Origin: an uncultured Naasia sp.
GTDB taxonomy: Bacteria; Actinomycetota; Actinomycetes; Actinomycetales; Microbacteriaceae
Length of the DNA: 64,000 bases
Reading direction: 5' to 3'
NCBI GenBank assembly: GCA_913778905.1
Contig: CAJYYA010000010.1
Coordinates: 186,001-250,000 of the forward strand
Part shown: piece after piece, positions 61,079 through 64,000 of the stretch
Layout: every line of letters begins with the position of its first letter
Numbering within the stretch: the stretch's first letter is position 1
Position numbers and translations under genes: made by a program
Notes under the pieces: model-generated
What the model was told of the DNA's origin: nothing
Databases searched by the model: none
What the model saw: the letters and a program-made list of their open reading frames with translations, nothing else

Positions 61079-61981
61079 CTAGGCGGGAGCGGACGTGAGG
61101 TCGGATGAGGGGGATCTCCGGCCGGAGGGGACCTCGGGTAGATCCGGTCGGCGCCCGCTACGGACGAGCGTGCGGAGCAGGATCGAGATTCCGACGAGCA
61201 GAACGGCCGCGAGCGCGATCGATGCCCCGCCGGCCGTGCCGAGGTACCACGACGCCAGGAGACCGAGAACGACGGCGACGACCCCGAGGATCGAGCCGAG
61301 GAGCATGGTGGTCGCGATCCGTCTCGTCCATTGACGGGCGGCCGTGGCGGGCGCGAGGAGGAGAGCGACGACGAGGAGCGCACCGACGGCCTGGTAGGAC
61401 GCGACGACAGCCGCGGTGACGAGTCCGATGAGGGCGACCTGGGCAAGCGCCGGTCGCATGCGCCACGTCGTCGCGACGCGGGCGTCGAATGCCAGGGCGA
61501 CGAAGGCCCGGTGGAACACGACGCAGCCGAGCGCGACCACCGTCAGGCCGATCCCCAGACCCACGATGCCGTCTGCGCGAATGGCGAGGATGTCACCGAA
61601 GAGGATCGCTGTCACATCGGTCGCGAACGAGCGCGATCGCGACACGATCGCGACACCGAGGGCGAGCATGCCGGCGAAGAGCAACCCCGTGGCCGTGTCC
61701 GCCGACACCTTCGCCCGCTTGACGATCGCTCCGATCCCGACGCTCATGACCGCGGCACTGACCGCGGCACCGAGCACGGGAGGGGCTCCGAGCAACGCAG
61801 CGGTGGCGACCCCCGGGAGCATGCCGTGCGCGACGGCCTCACCGAGGAAGGCGAGCCCGCGGATGACGACCCAGGTCCCCACGAGCGCGCAGATCACCGC
61901 GGCGATGGCGCCGCCGATGAGCGCACGCTGCATGAAGGCCGCACCGAACGCGGCGCCGAGGGAGTCGGTGAGCGTTTCCAC
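61079..61981 (-). CDS. aztB: AztB-like zinc ABC transporter permease
   Basis: I choose GTG 61981 (300 residues), because TAACGT lies eight bases upstream and the Zur-like box sits just beyond; the frame extends to 62017 through the operator. About eight membrane helices; typical segments are VIRGLAFLGEAVAHGMLPGV, KVSADTATGLLFAGMLALGV, AILFGDILAIR and YQAVGALLVVALLLAPATAA, as in ZnuB-type permeases. It forms the membrane channel for zinc import. First gene of the aztB-propeller-aztC operon, divergent from aztA. Confidence 0.88.
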   Translation of the reverse strand: METLTDSLGAAFGAAFMQRALIGGAIAAVICALVGTWVVIRGLAFLGEAVAHGMLPGVATAALLGAPPVLGAAVSAAVMSVGIGAIVKRAKVSADTATGLLFAGMLALGVAIVSRSRSFATDVTAILFGDILAIRADGIVGLGIGLTVVALGCVVFHRAFVALAFDARVATTWRMRPALAQVALIGLVTAAVVASYQAVGALLVVALLLAPATAARQWTRRIATTMLLGSILGVVAVVLGLLASWYLGTAGGASIALAAVLLVGISILLRTLVRSGRRPDLPEVPSGRRSPSSDLTSAPA

Positions 61982-61989
61982 GGCCGTCG

Positions 61990-62029
61990 ACGTTACATGA
62001 GAACGGTTATCGTTCACATTAGGTAGGGT
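61990..62029. promoter_or_regulatory. Divergent aztB/aztA promoters sharing one Zur-like box
   Basis: The box TGAGAACGGTTATCGTTCA occupies 61998-62016. To the left, on the minus strand, TAACGT (61990-61995) lies eight bases before the aztB GTG. To the right, TAGGGT (62024-62029) lies six bases before the aztA GTG. Both transcripts would be leaderless, and the operator covers the -35 side of both promoters, so one bound Zur dimer could shut off both directions. Confidence 0.68.
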
Positions 62030-62035
62030 GACGGG

Positions 62036-62713
62036 GTGTCAGCCGCAGCCCACGCTCCCGTCCGGCTGGACGTGGTCTCCGCCCGACGAGGTGACCGCCA
62101 AGTCCTCAGTCACGTGAGCGCCGAGTTCCTGCCGGGAACGCTCACCGCCCTCATGGGACCCAACGGATCCGGTAAATCGACCCTGTTGGAGATAGTCGCG
62201 TCGGTACTCCCGGCGACCTCCGGAAGCATCGACGGCGTTCGCCCGGGTGAGGTCGCCTTCGTTCCGCAGAGGGCGGATGTGTCCGCACACCTTCCCGTCA
62301 CGGTCGCCGAAGTCGTGACCATGGGTCGATGGCGTCAGCGCGGGCTGTTCCGTCCGATCCGCCGCCTCGACCGGGCGATCGTCGATGGCGTCCTCGATCT
62401 GCTCGGTCTCGACGACCTGCGCGATCGTCCCCTCGAGGCTCTGTCGGGCGGCCAACGCCAGCGTGCGCTGGTCGGTCAGGGGCTGAGCGCCGACGCGCCG
62501 ATCCTCCTGCTCGACGAGCCCACGGCGGGAGTCGATGAGGAGTCGGCGGCCGTCATCGAACGCGCGCTCCGCACGAGCGCCGATCGGGGGTCCATCGTCG
62601 TCCACGCCACCCACGACGCCACCGCGCCGCGGCGAGCCGACTCTGTGCTCAGGCTGATGGGCGGCCGCCTCGAGCCGAGTGCGACCGCCCCTCCGTCGGA
62701 CGAGAACGTGTGA
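62036..62713 (+). CDS. aztA: AztA-like zinc ABC transporter ATP-binding protein
   Basis: 225 residues from GTG 62036, leaderless by the position of TAGGGT. ABC ATPase with Walker A LMGPNGSGKSTLL (39-51), Q-loop VAFVPQRADV, signature LSGGQRQRALVGQGLS, Walker B APILLLDEPTAGVDEES and the switch His in VVHATHD. It powers zinc import with AztB and AztC. Regulated through the divergent Zur-like box. Confidence 0.9.
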   Translation: MSAAAHAPVRLDVVSARRGDRQVLSHVSAEFLPGTLTALMGPNGSGKSTLLEIVASVLPATSGSIDGVRPGEVAFVPQRADVSAHLPVTVAEVVTMGRWRQRGLFRPIRRLDRAIVDGVLDLLGLDDLRDRPLEALSGGQRQRALVGQGLSADAPILLLDEPTAGVDEESAAVIERALRTSADRGSIVVHATHDATAPRRADSVLRLMGGRLEPSATAPPSDENV

Positions 62714-62716
62714 CAG

Positions 62717-62848
62717 TCAGGCCGTGCGGCGGCTCCGGACGACGATGCCGGCGAGGAGGAACAGGCCGCCGGCGACGAGTCCGCCGGTCGCGGGAGACCC
62801 CGCTGCGACCGAGCGATCCGAAACATGTATTTGAATAGAGGCCGCGCC
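62717..62848 (-). pseudogene. C-terminal cell-wall anchor remnant (SPATG motif)
   Basis: Minus-strand codons just behind aztA read SVAAGSPATGGLVAGG, a hydrophobic run LFLLAGIVV and the basic end RSRRTA before TGA at 62717. This is the shape of a sortase sorting signal (LPXTG/LAXTG-like, hydrophobic segment, positive tail), here with SPATG. No start or mature domain precedes it. In other Actinobacteria, zinc-type ABC operons carry a wall-anchored repeat protein (the anchored-repeat ABC system); I infer that this is the last trace of such a gene. Confidence 0.45.
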
Positions 62849-62881
62849 CGCTAGGGATGCAGGGGAAGGCGAGGGGCGAGG

Positions 62882-64000
62882 GTGGTCTGGTACGAGGCGC
62901 TGCGCACGCCGATGACGCTGTGGTACGCCTACCACCTCGCCCAAGGTTCCGAGATCCCGAGGCCCCGGGGTTCCACGGCTGTGAGGATCGGACCGGCGGG
63001 CGGGCGCAGAGTCCTGCTCTTCGGGAACGGCCCGTGCCACGGCTGGGGTGTCCGCGACCACGGTCTGGCGCTCGCGGGCAATCTCGCCGGCGAGCTGGCC
63101 CGCCGGTCGCGCGTCGGCACCGAGGTCGATTACGTCGGCGACGAGATCATGAACATCGCGAGTGCGCGCAGCTGGCTGTCCGCGGCGACCTCGGACTCCC
63201 ACGACGCCGCCGTCGTCGTCATAGGTGTGAACGATGCCGTCCGTCTGACGCCTCTCGCGAAGTGGCGGCAGAACCTCGGCCGGCTTCTGGAGGACGTGCG
63301 CCGCGCTCTCGGCGCCGACGCGCCGATCCTGGTCTCCGGGATCCAGCCACCCGGCACCGTGTCGGTTTACGGAGGGCCGCTGGGACGCATCGCGAATCGG
63401 CACGCCGAGCGGCTCAACGAGGTGACCGAAGAGGTCGTCGGGCAGCACCTCGGGGTGCACTTCATGCGCCTCGACGGCCCGGAGGGGCACCTCTCCCGCA
63501 TCATCGGGTCGCCCAAGATGTACAACGCGTGGGCGATGAGCATCGCCTCGGAACTCCTCGTCGCGTTGGCCGGTCTGAAGGACACCCGAGCGGGCTTCGA
63601 CGTCCGTGATTACGTCTCGGACGACGCTGCGGCGGTCCTCGCCCTCCGCGACCGCATCGTGCAGTCCCTGGCGGGGGAGGCCGATGCTCTCGCCGCTGCC
63701 CAGGCGCACTTCGCGGAGGAGGACGCGGTCCTCCTCCGGCAGGAGATCCTTCCCGTCGAGTTGGACGAGGAGGCGTGGTCGGGTCTCGGCGAGGTGGTGC
63801 GGCGAGCCGCGGCGAGCGAACTGGGCGTGTTCACGGCTCTGTCCGGCGAGGCGCGGAAGCGTTTCGGGGTCTCGATCGCGACGGTCACCCTGGTCGACGG
63901 CAAGAAGGCGCGATACGTCGGCGGCGAGGGGGGCAACATGCCCACGTCCGTTCCCTTGGAGCTCACCCACTGCTCGCACGTCGTCGCCACGGATGACGTG
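62882..64000 (+). CDS. SGNH-like protein with GAF-type C-terminal domain (3' cut by window edge), catalytically degenerate
   Basis: The frame starts near GTG 62882, with GGCGAGG upstream, and is still open at 64000 (373 codons seen). Residues about 40-245 follow the SGNH fold: RVLLFGNGPCHGWGV in place of the GDS block, VVVIGVNDAVRLTPLAKWRQ as a good GxND block, LVSGIQPPGTVS after it, and SPKMYNAWAMSIASEL where the Asp-x-x-His block should be. The nucleophile serine and catalytic histidine therefore seem to be absent. A helical linker (about 250-300) leads into a GAF-like start, GVFTALSGEARKRFGVSIAT. This fits an actinobacterial SGNH-GAF family; function unknown. Confidence 0.65.
   Translation, partial: MVWYEALRTPMTLWYAYHLAQGSEIPRPRGSTAVRIGPAGGRRVLLFGNGPCHGWGVRDHGLALAGNLAGELARRSRVGTEVDYVGDEIMNIASARSWLSAATSDSHDAAVVVIGVNDAVRLTPLAKWRQNLGRLLEDVRRALGADAPILVSGIQPPGTVSVYGGPLGRIANRHAERLNEVTEEVVGQHLGVHFMRLDGPEGHLSRIIGSPKMYNAWAMSIASELLVALAGLKDTRAGFDVRDYVSDDAAAVLALRDRIVQSLAGEADALAAAQAHFAEEDAVLLRQEILPVELDEEAWSGLGEVVRRAAASELGVFTALSGEARKRFGVSIATVTLVDGKKARYVGGEGGNMPTSVPLELTHCSHVVATDDV

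Noticed and set aside
1-64000. CRISPR arrays, rRNA genes and complete insertion sequences
   Set aside because: No regularly spaced repeats, no rRNA text and no intact transposase frame were found on either strand; the only mobile traces are the resolvase stub and the 80-bp element in dnaE2.

Overview
The window comes from a high-GC actinobacterium, most likely a member of the Microbacteriaceae (Microbacterium-like). Pointers are the very GC-rich third codon positions, frequent GTG and TTG starts, several starts placed 6-8 bases after a TANNNT -10 box (leaderless transcripts), an actinobacterial LexA box in front of imuA-imuB-dnaE2, an oleA-oleBC-oleD cluster with fused OleB and OleC, and the AztABCD zinc import set. 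Genus and species cannot be fixed from the sequence alone.

Layout. 1-341: end of an amino-acid permease. 342-4632: a visibly AT-richer island of secreted and membrane proteins and wreckage: an inverted peptidoglycan-binding fragment, two degenerate tandem copies of an SGNH hydrolase plus small membrane protein pair, a lipoprotein, a two-gene secreted operon, and the first codons of a serine recombinase behind a perfect 16-bp palindrome. 4633-9474: cell-wall genes (class A penicillin-binding protein with PASTA domains, a divergent D-Ala-D-Ala carboxypeptidase, an SGNH hydrolase). 9699-14268: a helicase, an MSMEG_6728/pyrimidine-dimer-glycosylase-like protein, a ferritin-like/VIT1 protein, acylphosphatase. 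14391-20528: the SOS mutasome imuA-imuB-dnaE2 with LexA box. 20677-27015: small acidic proteins, RecQ, VOC and NUDIX proteins, a LysM lipoprotein, an MFS transporter. 27219-34709: a Ski2-like helicase and a TM0106-type nuclease-helicase with small proteins between. 34801-38972: small acidic protein, glycosyltransferase, membrane proteins. 39106-43909: long-chain olefin synthesis. 43990-46470: PAP2-lipid kinase fusion and DUF3054 protein. 46625-50656: CitA/CitB-type two-component system facing a CitMHS citrate transporter. 50871-56098: DarT-like ADP-ribosyltransferase, HNH nuclease, SWIM/SNF2 helicase. 56153-57404: GMC oxidoreductase remnant and aldo/keto reductase. 57586-62713: zinc uptake genes with two Zur-like boxes. 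62717-64000: a cell-wall-anchor remnant and the start of an SGNH-like protein that runs off the window.

How the genes work together. The most coherent systems are (i) the LexA-controlled ImuA-ImuB-DnaE2 translesion synthesis cassette; (ii) the translationally coupled ole genes, which condense two acyl chains head to head, reduce the ketone, close a beta-lactone and decarboxylate it; (iii) the divergent zinc operons, where one operator sits between aztA and the aztB-propeller-aztC operon and a second controls aztD; (iv) the citrate sensor, regulator and transporter. No CRISPR array, rRNA gene or convincing tRNA gene was seen. Dispersed REP-like palindromes lie between genes at 12487-12637, 27121-27190 and 57418-57574, and an 80-bp MITE-like inverted-repeat element sits inside dnaE2.
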